Source: Nageia nagi (taxonomy: Eukaryota > Pinophyta). From it: a stretch of DNA of 64,000 bases. The translations under genes and the position numbers were made by a program. Shown here piece by piece: positions 26,453 to 37,948 of this stretch. The notes under the pieces were generated by a model, which made no database searches, was not told where the DNA came from, and saw nothing but the letters and a program-made list of their open reading frames with translations. The stretch is taken from positions 38,254,001 through 38,318,000 of the forward strand of contig JBITNC010000002.1 of assembly GCA_050084985.1 (NCBI GenBank), written 5' to 3'. Positions within the stretch are counted from its first letter, which is position 1, and each line of letters opens with the position of its first letter.

Positions 26453-26625
26453 CAATAAAGGTAAAGGTAAATTATATTAACGTCCACTGGAGACAAACTG
26501 ATTTATGGGATGTACAGCTTGCAGTAGGCTATTACATAACATGTATGTCTCATACTGGGAATGGAACATGGGACACATGTCACGGAAAGGTCAACACATG
26601 ACCAACAACCAACAACCAACAACTT
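26453..26625 (-). repeat. Dispersed repeat, probable LINE 3' end (copy 2)
   Basis: The second copy of the repeat at 21597-21770. Here the minus-strand end contains CCAGTGGACGTTAATATAA, close to the CCAATGGACATTAATAAAA of the LINE relic at the right end of the window. That supports a LINE 3' end. It is flanked on the left by AT-rich DNA, with no visible target duplication. Confidence 0.55.
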
Positions 26626-27690
26626 AGTGGATTTGAAATGGATTGACATGTCAAATAGAATTTAGATTGGGTTGAATCAATGAATGATTGTTAGTCAACA
26701 CTAGGCTATTACTTTCCTCATGAATCAAATATAATTATTGGTAGTACCAAAAGTAATCTACAACCCCCTTTTTTCAATATAACAAGAGTATGGCATATGC
26801 AATGTTCCATTTTAAGTAGTGTAGTTGAAGTTGCTTTCAATTGATTCACATCAACTGTAACAATTAACTATACTTCACTAGATTGTCATAACTAAAATCT
26901 TGAAATTAGTAACAATCCCATCTAACTTGCCAAAGCCTCTTCATCTTTGAAGAAATTCTCATAGAACAAAAAAATCTAACAAGAAATAACTATTTATCTT
27001 AGACATACCGGCATTGCAACATTCCAAGCATAAACATATAACAAAAGCACAATGAAAGGTAGAGACTTCATCACTATGTAATATTTGGAAAATGAGATAT
27101 GAATTTCAGAAATGATCACAAGCAATATACCATGCACTTGACCATTGGGGCCTCGTAGTATGTCTTTTTTGGTAGAATCTAACTACTTTAGAATCCAATA
27201 TACCATGTGGGTAATCACACATAACTATGATATAACCTTGAAACTCATAAAAATAATGATATTTGAATTTTCCTCCGAGAATTTCTCACTAGAGATACTT
27301 GGTGGTAGAACGTTCTAATTCATGGAGCACTAAACAACCTATGGATCAAGCATATGTGTTGAGTCTCTCCTTTTTTTGGTTTCTATTAGATAAATTATTG
27401 AATATATAGATTAAAATACCGTTTCATCAATTTTAGAACTCAATCACTAACAAAAAGATTCATCATTTATACAAATCTGAAAGATTCCAAAATAAAAAGT
27501 ATGTTTACCTTTCACTTCAAGCCTACAACTCAAAAATATAGATACCGTCCAATTTGATCTTTAATAAAGATTTAAAGAGAAGCCATGTTATTGAAATATT
27601 GAAATTTGAAAGGATTTACTTATACATGGATGAGAATTGAAAAGTGATTTTCAAATTTTTAATGCAATAATAATTAGTAATTTATTATTA
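26626..27690. other. AT-rich DNA, no gene recognised
   Basis: No feature I can support. Confidence 0.4.
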
Positions 27691-28029
27691 TTAATTATAA
27701 AAAATATCTAACGTGCTACAATATGAGATTTTTTTAAACTCACTTTGGTGCCGCTCTGCAACATCTTGTATCCAGACTATTCTCTTTGACTTTTGTTGAC
27801 CAGTGTAAAGGAGTTGGTCATGTTTGAAAACCTTGTTCACATTTATGTTTAGCGTTGGAAGTGCGGCATATGGCATTTGTAATGAATTGATTCGACCACA
27901 TTGTAATGAAATAATCTCAATGCATGATAATATATCGTGAAGCAAATTACATGAATTCTTAATAATGTGCCATGCATTATATAATAATATAAAAATTAAA
28001 TAAGATATGCAAGTATAAGTACATTTCAA
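27691..28029 (-). pseudogene. Possible coding relic of unknown family
   Basis: The C-terminal half of a 112-codon minus-strand open stretch has a balanced, protein-like composition (Gln-Met-Pro-Tyr-Ala-Ala-Leu-Pro, then Lys-Arg-Ile-Val-Trp-Ile-Gln-Asp-Val-Ala-Glu-Arg-His). The N-terminal half looks like random AT-rich translation. It lies on the same strand as the other relics up to 34345. I do not recognise the family, and it may be an accident of composition. Confidence 0.3.
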
Positions 28030-29250
28030 TGTAGACTATGATAACATAGATGAAAAGGTATTTTTATCATGTTTAAATATGCATTTCACGTCAATGGAAA
28101 TACATAAGAGTAACACCAATTCTTCAATGAAACCCATATACGACAGATCGATTCTGAAATGCATCGTAATGAAACCATGGTTCCAGTGATTCAATACAAA
28201 AGTAGTTATTTTCGTAATTTAAGTTAATAGAATATTATTGTTAGACATGTATATAAGAGGGAGCTAAAACTGTAATATTTACATATGGTTTATGAGTATA
28301 AACTGAGATAAAATGTGTGGAAGATGTATTAGTACTTGTTGATAGAATTGTACGCTTTCATATGTGATTATCTTCTTGACACGGTCATTCAAATTATTTT
28401 TGACTTGCTTGAAATTTTTCGAAATCTCTGAAAAATTACTAGGAAGCACCTTTTTCGCAGAGCTTATCTAAGGCTTTGTTGTAACATTGTTGGGTTTTAT
28501 CCATTTGTGATTATTTCATGTATATTTTTGCAAAGTGCATCTAGGCGTCTACAGTAATAATGGAGATCAGGTTTTAGAGTTGATAGTTTTTTGTATCAAA
28601 TTATGAGTTTTCCAATAATGATGTAACTTTTATGGAGATTTAATATATGCAAATAATGAAATAGAAATCGTTTTGTATTAGGCTATGAGTTATGGAGTGA
28701 TGGGAGATCATTAGTTAGTAGTATACCCTGTTGTAAATGGACCATGGTGTGAAAGTTTACTTTGCTGTTAATGCATTGTAGTATGAAAGTTTAATTATGT
28801 AAGCAACAGAGTGCAATTATTTCTAAATAAATCATTTGAAGTATCATATTATCTCAATGCATCATAATAAATTTTGAGAATACAATTATTGAAAATGTTT
28901 TGATGAAATATTTATTTACTTTTATATGAAGTAGACATTATGTGAAATTTAAAGGAAATTGGGTAGGCTCAATAATGAGTGCAGTATTTTATTTAATTCT
29001 TTCTTATTTGGTAATTTTGCACTTTACCACGAGTAGGGATTAAATACAAATGATCAAATTGACAAAGTTGAAAAAAAATCTTTACAAAAAGCATTATGTT
29101 TTTCATTGAATGCAAATGAATATAATTGGATATTGGCATTTTAAAAATTTGCAAAAAAAATTTATTGTAATTATGTGGTTGGAGGAAGTTCATTGTGTAT
29201 TCAACAAATTAATCATAAAATGAACATAAATATAAGATGAGGAAGAAAAT
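28030..29250. other. AT-rich DNA, little recognised
   Basis: Weak minus-strand protein-like reading occurs near 28430-28560, but it has several stops and no identifiable motif. I recognise nothing else. Confidence 0.35.
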
Positions 29251-29269
29251 TTGCATGGTGTACTTATTT

Positions 29270-29530
29270 AATAGTGCAAAGTTTGTCAATCAAAGAGTAG
29301 GGTAATTTAGAGTTGTCATTGATATTGGTATTCTTTAGTGGACATGCAAATGGTAGAATAGCTTAGTGTTACATGCTATGTAGCTTGTCACTGGAGAGAT
29401 AATCTTTATGCTGTTTTTACTAAAGATGTTGAAGGTGTTTGTTGATTTTGTCAATTGTCACATCGCCTTGTAGACTGCAAGGCTTGATGAAGGCAAAGGG
29501 TAGGCCGATGGTGCTAGTAGTTTCAATCTT
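29270..29530 (-). pseudogene. Coding relic of unknown family
   Basis: One minus-strand frame reads through about 85 residues with only four stops and has a convincing amino-acid composition: Gly-Leu-Pro-Phe-Ala-Phe-Ile-Lys-Pro-Cys, then Asp-Lys-Ile-Asn-Lys-His-Leu-Gln-His, then Ile-Leu-Pro-Phe-Ala-Cys-Pro-Leu and Asn-Asp-Asn-Ser-Lys-Leu-Pro. This looks like a decayed protein rather than chance. I do not recognise the family. A transposable-element origin is likely given the setting. Confidence 0.45.
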
Positions 29531-30059
29531 CTACAATGTGGAGTCTAGTTTGTTGATATCCATAAGATATAAGAGAGATATGAATGTGTAATAGTTTTTG
29601 CTAAGAAATAGGCATTTAATAGTGTGCTTATGTATTTGACATAATAATATTTAATATTGCAAAAGGAAAAGAGATAAAAATATAATGTGATACTTAGTTC
29701 CCTATTATGAAGACTTGTTATGGAGGTGCACGGTTTGCTTGGATTTCGGATTGAGATTGCCAGAATCTAGAGAAGTCTAAATTTATAATGGAAGTGGCAA
29801 TTTGTTCATGAGAATGCAATGTAGAGTTATTGCGAATGAAATGTTAGTTTGCATCAGTCCTATGAACAAAATGTGAGTAGTATATTTTTTGAAATATTTA
29901 TACGATCTTTTGTTACTTGACAATTACATGTCTCACATAAATTGTGATTCTTCATCAATATTGATAAAATTGTACCTGAATCTTCTGTAGGAATGGAATC
30001 GAATTGTTAGTTATGTGGAAATGAGAAACATGTTAAGATTTGAAGATTATCTCAATGAT

Positions 30060-31400
30060 TTTTTTTTGGTCGAAGGCAAAATTATATTAACAATGGTTTT
30101 TTACATAGGGCCCAAAAACTTGTTCTTACAAAAATTAGGATATATCATTGAGAAAGTATCTATCTACAATATCCTATACATCACTTCCAGCATTGGAAGG
30201 AGGTTCCATCCATCTACGATAACAAAAAAGAGAGTAGAGATCAATCACATAAGCATGGGTATCCATCTCCATTATCTATCTTTTGTTAGTCGTAGCCTTC
30301 TCCATCTTGTTCATGAAATCCCACCTAGCCTTGATAATATTTCTTTGCTGATTAGAAGGCCTGTCCAGAGTAATACTAGCTTTCACCAATTGGTCGCTTG
30401 ATGGCTTACTTCATTTTGTGAATCTTTCTTTTCCTTTCTCTCTACATGTGATCATCATCATAGCCTCACTTGATGGATTAGCAAATCACATGAGATTTCC
30501 AAGGATTTGTAGTTGTGAATCCCAGTTGTTTGGAGATCAGGTCATTGAATTTTTGCTTTTGACCATTTACCTTTTGCTTCATCTGATTGATCCTTAACGT
30601 CAAATAGAATAATGTTCTTCAAATGGCTCCTTCCATGGAGTTGTTATTCACTCTTTGCCTCACCTATTGAAGCAAGTACCTTTGTTGCATCTCTTATTAA
30701 GGCCTTGGAGTTTGAAGATATGGTGATCATAACAAGTACTTTAGAGGGAGATATAAGGGGTGAGGGATCTCAAGCTAGGGAAGGGGATTTGGCTTGAGGG
30801 GGAGATGAAGGAGGGGGTGGTGAGGTAGGTGGAGGTGGTGGAGGGGTTGGAGGAGGTGGAGAAGGGGAAGGATGTGGTTGTGGTGGTCATCAACACTATC
30901 GAGGTTGAGTTCTAGGATGGCGAGGTGGTGGTGGTTGGCAAAGTGGATAGTGAACAAGTCTTTAGCAAAGTGGTTTTATGAATTAGGTTATGCTATGAGA
31001 AAAATCAACCAAGATTTTGATAATAGCTTAGTGAGTAGGAATTTTCCCCCTATTTCTCTATATATATGAGTTAAGAGAGTGAAACAAGAAGTAGGGAAGG
31101 TCAACTTCAAACTCTCCTTAGAAGTGTGACATTAAGATAGCTTCTAATCTTTGAATGAGGACCTTCTAAGGTAAATAATTTGCAAAGAGCTATCACAACA
31201 CTATTCTAAGGATAAAATCAAATAATTTACCTTGTAGATTGATTTCCTTTTGATGCGCATTAGCTGTCCATTGTCCACGAAGTTCAAAATATCAACTTCT
31301 GAAGAATGAACATCCCTAGAGCGCTTAATTCCTTCATTTTTCATACTAGTGGCTTCTGTAATTAGACTTTTACTAATTATAAAATTCAATCCATCTACGA
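30060..31400 (-). pseudogene. Decayed minus-strand coding relic, possibly transposon ORF1 or gag-like
   Basis: Three readable parts lie in order on the minus strand. The first (about 31390-31200) is a 60-residue stretch beginning Val-Asp-Gly and containing Leu-Ile-Thr-Glu-Ala-Thr, resembling the N-terminal gag-like region of some plant elements. The second (about 30960-30780) is a low-complexity segment rich in Ser, Thr and Pro, or in His and Leu in another frame. The third (about 30360-30100) is a stretch with Ala-Arg-Trp-Asp-Phe-Met and Asp-Ile-Val-Asp-Arg-Tyr-Phe. The region ends near 30060 in a minus-strand A run preceded by TTAATATAATTTTGCC, like the LINE ends elsewhere in the window. 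The family assignment is uncertain. Confidence 0.35.
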
Positions 31401-32244
31401 TGACCCTTCCTTTGTATGAAGACTCAACAACCTATTGAGATTATGCCCCTAGAGCAAATCTATGAATCCTTGGATTTCACCATTACGCAAGATTTCCCAC
31501 ATAACTAGGTCCTCTCGAAAAGTGTCCTCATTGTTTGGCTCTAATATTTTTTGGCTTGGTATAGCTATGATCAGAGTGTTGCAAAGAGTCAAAGGCAAGA
31601 GGGTGAGAATGTGCATGCAAAGCACATAATTGGCATTCTTATTTTGAAAGTGCTGCCACTCTCAAGTGTCATGCTAGCCATCTAATTAAATGAATTAATA
31701 ATAGCTTGTAGTGATTCAATTTATGGCCTTTCTATAATCTTCCTAGAAAGTCTCCATCTGTCCTTCTTGGAGCATGTAGTGTTAATACTTATGCATCCCA
31801 AACATGTGTGATCTAAAGTGGCCTTTTCCATAGTTATCCCTGGGCTTATTATTCCCATTATTGATATTATTATTCCCAATATCGAAAGTGTTAGATTCAT
31901 GTAAAACATCATTCTCCTCACCCATCCTACCAGTTATCTCAATGACTTCCCATATCTTTACAAAGCAAGTTTTCTATATGTAGGAAGAAAGATTATACAT
32001 GTACATTATCACATCTATCCATCATTTTATTTGGATGAATATAAAATTTATAAGAAATGATACATATAGTTTGTAATCATATGCATTTTGAGAACTGCAG
32101 TGGTTGAGAAATATGTGTTGAATGTAATATGAAATTGTTGAACACATTTATGTGTTTATGAAGTAAGTGGAAGATATTGCAAATATATAGTGAATGGTGG
32201 TTTGGTTGACCATTTGTTGCCTTAGCATTTGATAAGAACATTAA
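31401..32244. other. DNA between relics
   Basis: A minus-strand Asn-rich reading at about 31925-31790 (starting Met-Gly-Glu-Glu-Asn-Asp-Val-Leu) may be another piece of a decayed element protein. Otherwise I see nothing. Confidence 0.3.
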
Positions 32245-34345
32245 TCATTTCTCTTCGTTTATATAATGGAAAACTTTATAATTGATTTGCATACGTATGT
32301 ATCTTTCGAATATGAAAGTACAATGTATGCGTAAAAATGATAGTTCATGGATGCTAGAAATGGCTGTGAATGTTATTCCTTGACAATCAACGTTACCGAT
32401 GTCCATAGTTTCTCTATCAAGCATAAGTCCTTGGGATTTGTGAATTGTAAGGGTCCAAGTCATTTTCAATAGGATTTATCATCGACCATTATGACTTATA
32501 GGGATATTTTTTGGATTACTTGTATCCTAAATTATTTCTACGTAATTTTTGAATATCTTTAAATTTCTCAAGTGCATTGTTCATAAGGCCTACTTGTACC
32601 CATAAATTTGAACATAACATGACTTGCAGGTCAATATAGAACATCACATTTATTTCAAGTTGTATTTCATCTACATATGAGAATGTTGATCCTAGTAATA
32701 CGTTTACATTGCAGAGGGAAACTACTTTGTTAAAGATAATAACATATGTTTGTTATGTAGAGTAACCATTTTATTTATGGCAAAAAGGTGCATGGAAGAA
32801 TTGAATTCAATTTACTCAATAGGGTTGAGGGAAGAGTTGGAGTGCAATATCAAGGCCTTCCAATCTACAAATGTAGATTTTACATCTTGCAAGTTTGAAA
32901 GAATTTTGTCAAGGATAATGTAATTTGAGTTATCACCACTTTGTTGTAAAAATATTTTTAATGTTACAACTATTGTGAAGCTATGCCATAATATTCCTAC
33001 TTATGAGTTTAAGGCATACATGGGGATATCTTTAATAGGTGGTAGTTGATCCAGATCCTCAAACAGAATGACTAAATGACCTCCAAATGGAATTTATTTG
33101 TGGAAGGTAAATGCTTCATGAAGTCTTATGTCTATGCATTGCAATAGTTTCAGGCTAATGAAATTCATTTCATCTATTACTATATGTTGAATAAAGTACA
33201 TTATTTCTTTGAAAGCTACAAGTGCTTGTCCTTGTAGTGGTCACATTTCTTTTATAGGTATTCAGAGAGTTGAGTAAATTTTGGAGGCTCCTATGTTGAA
33301 TGCTACAACAACTATTGGTGTGATCAGTAATAATGGATATTATTCATCTAGAGAAAAGCTTACAAGTGTAGAGTTTATGCATGTTATTAGGTGGGACTTA
33401 TCAATACCTGCAGTTCCTTGAACTATCATTTTTAGTGATGGTTTAGAGGTTGTGGTATGTAGGTATGATAAAATTGTATCAAATGCTTCTCATTATTGAT
33501 CAAATAGCTCTTGTAAGTTATTTGTAGTGGGGATATTTTATAGCTAAAATATGTTGGAGTTGTATTCTATGAATGTAAAATCCATGATTTGTTGTTGTGA
33601 TATAAGTTGAGTTATTCTCCAATTATGGTTGATATTAATCTCATGATCACCCACATGTTTATGCCATCTAATTTGAAAGGATGAATTGGGTGTGAAGAAG
33701 TGAGAAGTTATCATTCATTATGCTTATTTTGTTGGGCAAGCCTATCCTCATTGTGCTGTGGGTTGGTTTTAGGTTGCTCAATTTCATATGTTGGTAGAAT
33801 ATGTACATGCCATTGATAGAAAAAGCCTGATAATGTATGCCATTATGTTGCAATTTCATTTGGAGATGTTCTAAAATTATTTTTAATGTTTCAAAAAGAT
33901 CAGTACAAAAGTAATTTGCTCCAATAAAAATTAATATAGGTTTCATCTTATTCTGCAACAATAGTCATGAAGCACAAAGAGACTCTAATGATTATGATTT
34001 TCAATCATTCTTTCCATTCACTAAATTTTTGATGAGTTTTGAAGGTCCATTTTTGGGAAACCTCAATAAGGGAAATTCTTTCTAGGTAAGTTGGTCATGC
34101 ATTTATGAAGCTTATGGTTACAGTGATGGAGGGAGTTGATAGTGAAATATGCTGTGGTTTTTGTAATTAATGTTGAGGGGCAAAAAAGCTCAACTACAAT
34201 AACATAATGGTCATTTAAGTAGGAGGTGGCATGATTCTTGAGATGAGATATCACAATTAACGATGTTGTTAATAAGCATTTTACGAAAAGCATTTGTTAT
34301 AGGTCAATTTGGTTCACAATCGCTTAAAATACTAAACAACATTAT
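32245..34345 (-). pseudogene. Helitron-type Rep/helicase fossil, C-terminal Pif1-like helicase
   Basis: Read on the minus strand, this is the C-terminal part of a Helitron-like transposase, a Pif1-family 5'-3' DNA helicase. In order: a pre-helicase segment with Cys-Asp-Ile-Ser-Ser-Gln-Glu-Ser-Cys-His-Leu-Leu-Leu (about 34260-34210); a Walker A Gly-Thr-Ala-Gly-(Ile-Asp)-Lys-Ser (about 33421-33390; the family has Thr-Gly in place of Ile-Asp); a Walker B Val-Ile-Asp-Glu-Met (about 33183-33160); Gly-Asp/Glu-Asp-Leu-x-Gln-Leu-Pro (about 33060); and motif VI Ile-His-Lys-Ser-Gln-Gly-Leu (32446-32421), followed by Phe-Thr-Ala-Ile-Ser. Many stops and frameshifts make it dead. The N-terminal Rep (HUH) domain is absent: the copy is cut at 34346 by a copia LTR. 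I cannot see Helitron termini. Confidence 0.82.
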
Positions 34346-34816
34346 TATTAGGATTTGTAATGTAATATTGTATAATATTTCTTTTTAATGTAAATTCATT
34401 TAATGTTTAAAGCATATTTAGATACCTTAAAGCATTAAAGGAATAAAAATAGAAAGAGAAATAAATTTGGAAAGAGGATTAAATATAGAAAAACCTTTAA
34501 CATTACCCTTGGGTTAAAGAGAGGTTAAAGGGTGGGTTTCTTCTTATAAATAGAGAGGTTCCCCTCCTCTCATTGTAATAAAAATAATTGTAAAACTAAG
34601 TTTAGGGTTTGAAGAGAGCGGAAAGATTTTGTAAGAGAGGTACTTGAGAATAAGATCTTAGTTAGTGGATGTACTCCCAAGGAGGGAGGAACCATTTTAT
34701 ATCTTATGTTATTTGTGAGATTGGCTTGTGTTATTGTTCTATGCTATTGATGTTGTAAGTGCCTTCTTGAGATCTTGGTAAACTAGAGGTAAATTCGAAA
34801 AGGGTTAATTTCATCA
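34346..34816 (+). repeat. 5' LTR, copia family D
   Basis: 471 bp, related end to end to the reversed LTR at 53559-54014. The first two bases are TA instead of TG, and the end is CA. TATA-like TTATAAATAG lies near 34542. It inserted into the Helitron helicase relic. Confidence 0.85.
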
Positions 34817-34818
34817 AG

Positions 34819-34831
34819 TGGTATTAGAGCC
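34819..34831 (+). other. Primer-binding site, family D
   Basis: TGGTATTAGAGCC lies two bases after the LTR; one base differs from the initiator-Met complement. Confidence 0.85.
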
Positions 34832-34860
34832 AACTTAGAGGTTCATTTTCAACATCTTTG

Positions 34861-35349
34861 TGTTAGAATTTGTAATGAAATATTGTGAATATCTAAACTC
34901 CTTGTAAATTCAATTAATCACTTAAAGGTATGTAGATACCTTAAGTGATTAATAGAATTCTTTAATAGGTAGACTTTGACTTTACCAAAGTGGGTAGTTG
35001 GTAGGTTGAAGTTTGGTGATAAATTTAATGTAACCCTAACCTTACCCTTGGGTTAAAGGAAGGTTAGGGAGGTGCTCTCAACCTATAAATAGAGGGCCTC
35101 TCCTCTTGTAAACATATCTAAGTTTTGAGTAAGATTACTCTACTTGGTTGTGTAGGAGAGAGCTAGAGAATAGTTGTAAGAGAGACATAGATTTGAGAAT
35201 AAGAGAACTAGTTGTGGATGTACTCCCAAGGAGGGAGGAACCACATTATATTGATGTGTTATCTTGAGTGATTGTGTTATCTTGTGTACACTTGAGTTTC
35301 CTAGTCTAAGGTCCTAAAGGATTTGTTTAGATCTAGCTCAAATCCTTCA
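34861..35349 (+). repeat. 5' LTR of outer family B element
   Basis: 489 bp, TG...CA. The U3 palindrome is at 34917-34946. It carries a TATA box and a purine-rich segment GGAGGGAGGAACC near 35229. By eye it is identical to the 3' LTR at 51848-52336. Confidence 0.95.
35082..35091 (+). promoter_or_regulatory. TATA box of outer family B LTR
   Basis: CTATAAATAG occurs at the same LTR position in families A, B and D, and transcription would start roughly 30 bases downstream. Confidence 0.7.
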
Positions 35350-35351
35350 AT

Positions 35352-35364
35352 TGGTATCAGAGCC
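35352..35364 (+). other. Primer-binding site of outer family B element
   Basis: TGGTATCAGAGCC lies two bases after the LTR, complementary to the 3' end of initiator tRNA-Met. Confidence 0.93.
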
Positions 35365-36319
35365 TTGTTGTGGAAGCTCTTCTTCTAGGTGTAGACATTC
35401 TCCTTGTTGTGGAATCAAATCCTTCTTGGTGTTGAAGCTCTCCTTGTTGTGGAAGCTCTTCTTTTGGTGTGGAAGCTACATCTTGGAGGTTCATCCTTCT
35501 TCACTCCTCATCTTTCACCCCCTTGGTGAGGTAAATTTTAAAGAGCAGGTATAAAGCTTCTCCTCATTTGGTCATTTATTTTGATTATTACATAATGCTA
35601 CTAACACATTATTTGCTATGTGTTAGTCCTTTTTTAAGTTATGATTAACAAGTTGCAATTTTTTACTAATCCTCTATTTTACTTGCAATTTTAAATTGCT
35701 ATAGTTCTTTTAAAGGGTTAGTATACAACACTTGTAATTTATTGTTCATGTTATATTGAACTTAAAAGTATGTGTTGGTTCAATTATTTGATTAAATGCC
35801 CATATATGATGCAAAATTGCAATATTTATACTAACATTTTTTATGTTAGTAGTAATGAATTGTTATGAAATATCTCATATATACTATCATTAGTGAGTTA
35901 TTGATATGCTCCTAAGCAAAAGGCATCAACATTTCCAAAAATAAAAGGAGGACAAATTTTTTTTAAGGGCACAATAATATATTCCAAAGCTCAATATAAT
36001 ATATATATATATCTATATATATATTTTATTGTTTTTGTTATTTCAAATATATTTCTTATTTTGTTTTTAACTTTGTTTAAAAGAATCAAAACAAAATTAT
36101 ATATATATTTTTGATTGAAATAAATATATATATACAGTTTTTGTAATTAAACAATATCTATCTTTTTTATATTTTAATTTCGTTTAAAATATAAATCCAA
36201 AACAGTGTATCTATATATTTTTGAAAATATTAAAGGGGGTCACGTTACGTTAAAATGAAATCATATAAATTTTATTTCATTGGAGGGTCACATTAAAACA
36301 AAAAAAAATTATTATTACA

Positions 36320-37130
36320 TCGTATTACAACATGGGGGGGTCCTCCCGACCACCATTGCAGCCACACCTCCGCCCACGCGTGCGATGTTCCTTCGCCACC
36401 ACATGCGCCGCCTCCACCACCACGCGCGGAGCCGCTCCTCCCTTCCCCGTTTGCTCCTGTCTGCACGATCGTCTCCCTCCCCACCGGCTATGCACCAACT
36501 CAGACACAGCTCCTTGGCCTGCACCTGCTCGTAGGATATGCTCCAACTGAATACATTTCGTGGCCTGTAATGATCGCAGGCTGTGCATACCAAATTGTTT
36601 CACGTTACATGGTGCAGACAGTGATCGCAGGATGTAGACATGTTTTATGGACTGTAATGTTCACATGCTATGCACAAAACGTAGCATTGCATGGTGGCAG
36701 GCTCCGTGAAGTGTTTCTCATGTAGAGCAGCCTCCATTTTTAATGTCAACTCTCTCCCTCGCCACCATGCCTGCTACAGACCCAGTTCTCTGGCTTGCCC
36801 AGATCGCAGACTATGCACCTGAAGCCTCCCTGCGACGGCTCACACCTTATTTAACATGCTGCATAATGTCGCCTACCTTTGCTCATCGCCACTGATCCAG
36901 TCAAAAACCATGGCGTCTCCCTCCTCGCCGACCTATCTTCGCGACTTGGCTGGTCAACCACCTGCCTGGCCGTCCCATGCGGCCTCCGCCCGCCACTCCT
37001 CACGCGCCCTCCACCTACTCTCCTCGCCGACTTTGGCCCATAGGAGACTTTGGCCTCCTCCTGCCACCTCTGCCCAGCCTCTCCACCTCCATGCGGCTTC
37101 CACTTGGCCTTTCCAATTTTTTTTTCCACT
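36320..37130 (+). other. GC-rich segment in outer family B leader
   Basis: An abrupt change to GC-rich DNA within an AT-rich leader, bounded by (TA)n tracts on the left. A degenerate motif of the form TCGCAGGNTATGCA recurs at about 36528-36544, 36572-36589, 36623-36640, 36660-36675 and 36801-36819. The nested copy has a GC-rich segment at the same place with a different sequence but the same motif. The overlapping open frames on both strands are what GC-rich DNA gives by chance, and I do not call them genes. Confidence 0.7.
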
Positions 37131-37574
37131 TTAGTTGTTGAGCCTTAAATTTTTTTTCCCCCTACATATTTGATTTGATTTTTTTTTAACAATAGGGGGG
37201 GAGTCATCTTTTACAACTACCATGCATTTAATTGTTTATTGACTTAGGAGTATTTTTTAGTGCTTAAAGTAGGAGAAGCATTAAAAATTGGGGTATGGGT
37301 CTCCTATTCCAACTTGCACACTTATCCTTCTTAGGCATTTTTTCCTTACTTGCTTCCAAGTCAATTGCTCCCCTTAAATGCACTTAGGAGTACTTATACT
37401 ATTTCTAATATTCTACTCCCCATTGCATGTTTAATTTAAGTGCATATGCAATCTCTAAGCATAGTTAAAAGGGATAAAACTTTAAGTAACAAGGGGGGGC
37501 CTTGGTATAATTTTTTACTTAAATTTAATCTAGATGTTGCATATGATGCATGTATCTTATTTGAAGAATAAAAC

Positions 37575-37724
37575 ATGCTTAGGACTTAAATTTTTAATGC
37601 ATGATGCATGCTTACTTAAATTTTTAAGTCATGTTACAATGCATGTTATGAATTAAATACTAAGTATGCTTAGGACTTAAATTTTTAATGCATGATGCAT
37701 GCTTACTTAAATTTTTAAGTCATG
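37575..37724 (+). repeat. 59-bp direct duplication in the leader
   Basis: Copies at 37575-37633 and 37666-37724 appear identical. Each contains GACTTAAA and TTTAAGTC as inverted halves around ATGCATGATGCATG, so each can form a hairpin. The nested copy has a differently arranged version at about 48895-49010. Confidence 0.8.
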
Positions 37725-37948
37725 ATATACTAAGTAGGACTTAGTTCTTTGTTTAATTCATTAAGTGCTTGAATAAAATTGAGAAAAATATAAACAATGT
37801 AAAAGTCCTTTAGGGGTTAGAACAAAACCCATTGGACTCAATTTTTGGCCTCTTAAGGTTTCAAGTTCGTGTGGATGGAGTATGTTTCACTTTACTTTAT
37901 ATTTTTTGCACATTTGCTTATACTTACAATACACAAAAATTTGAAAAG

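Noticed and set aside
30775-30957. His/Leu/Pro-rich 60-codon frame
   Set aside because: Low-complexity GGTGG-type repeats on the other strand explain it.
36280-36603. Overlapping Pro/His- and Gly/Arg-rich open frames on both strands
   Set aside because: GC-rich DNA gives open frames in all phases; nothing is shared with the nested copy at protein level.
36851-37134. Two opposite 92-codon frames in the GC-rich leader
   Set aside because: Mutually antisense, no conserved motif, inside the putative intron.
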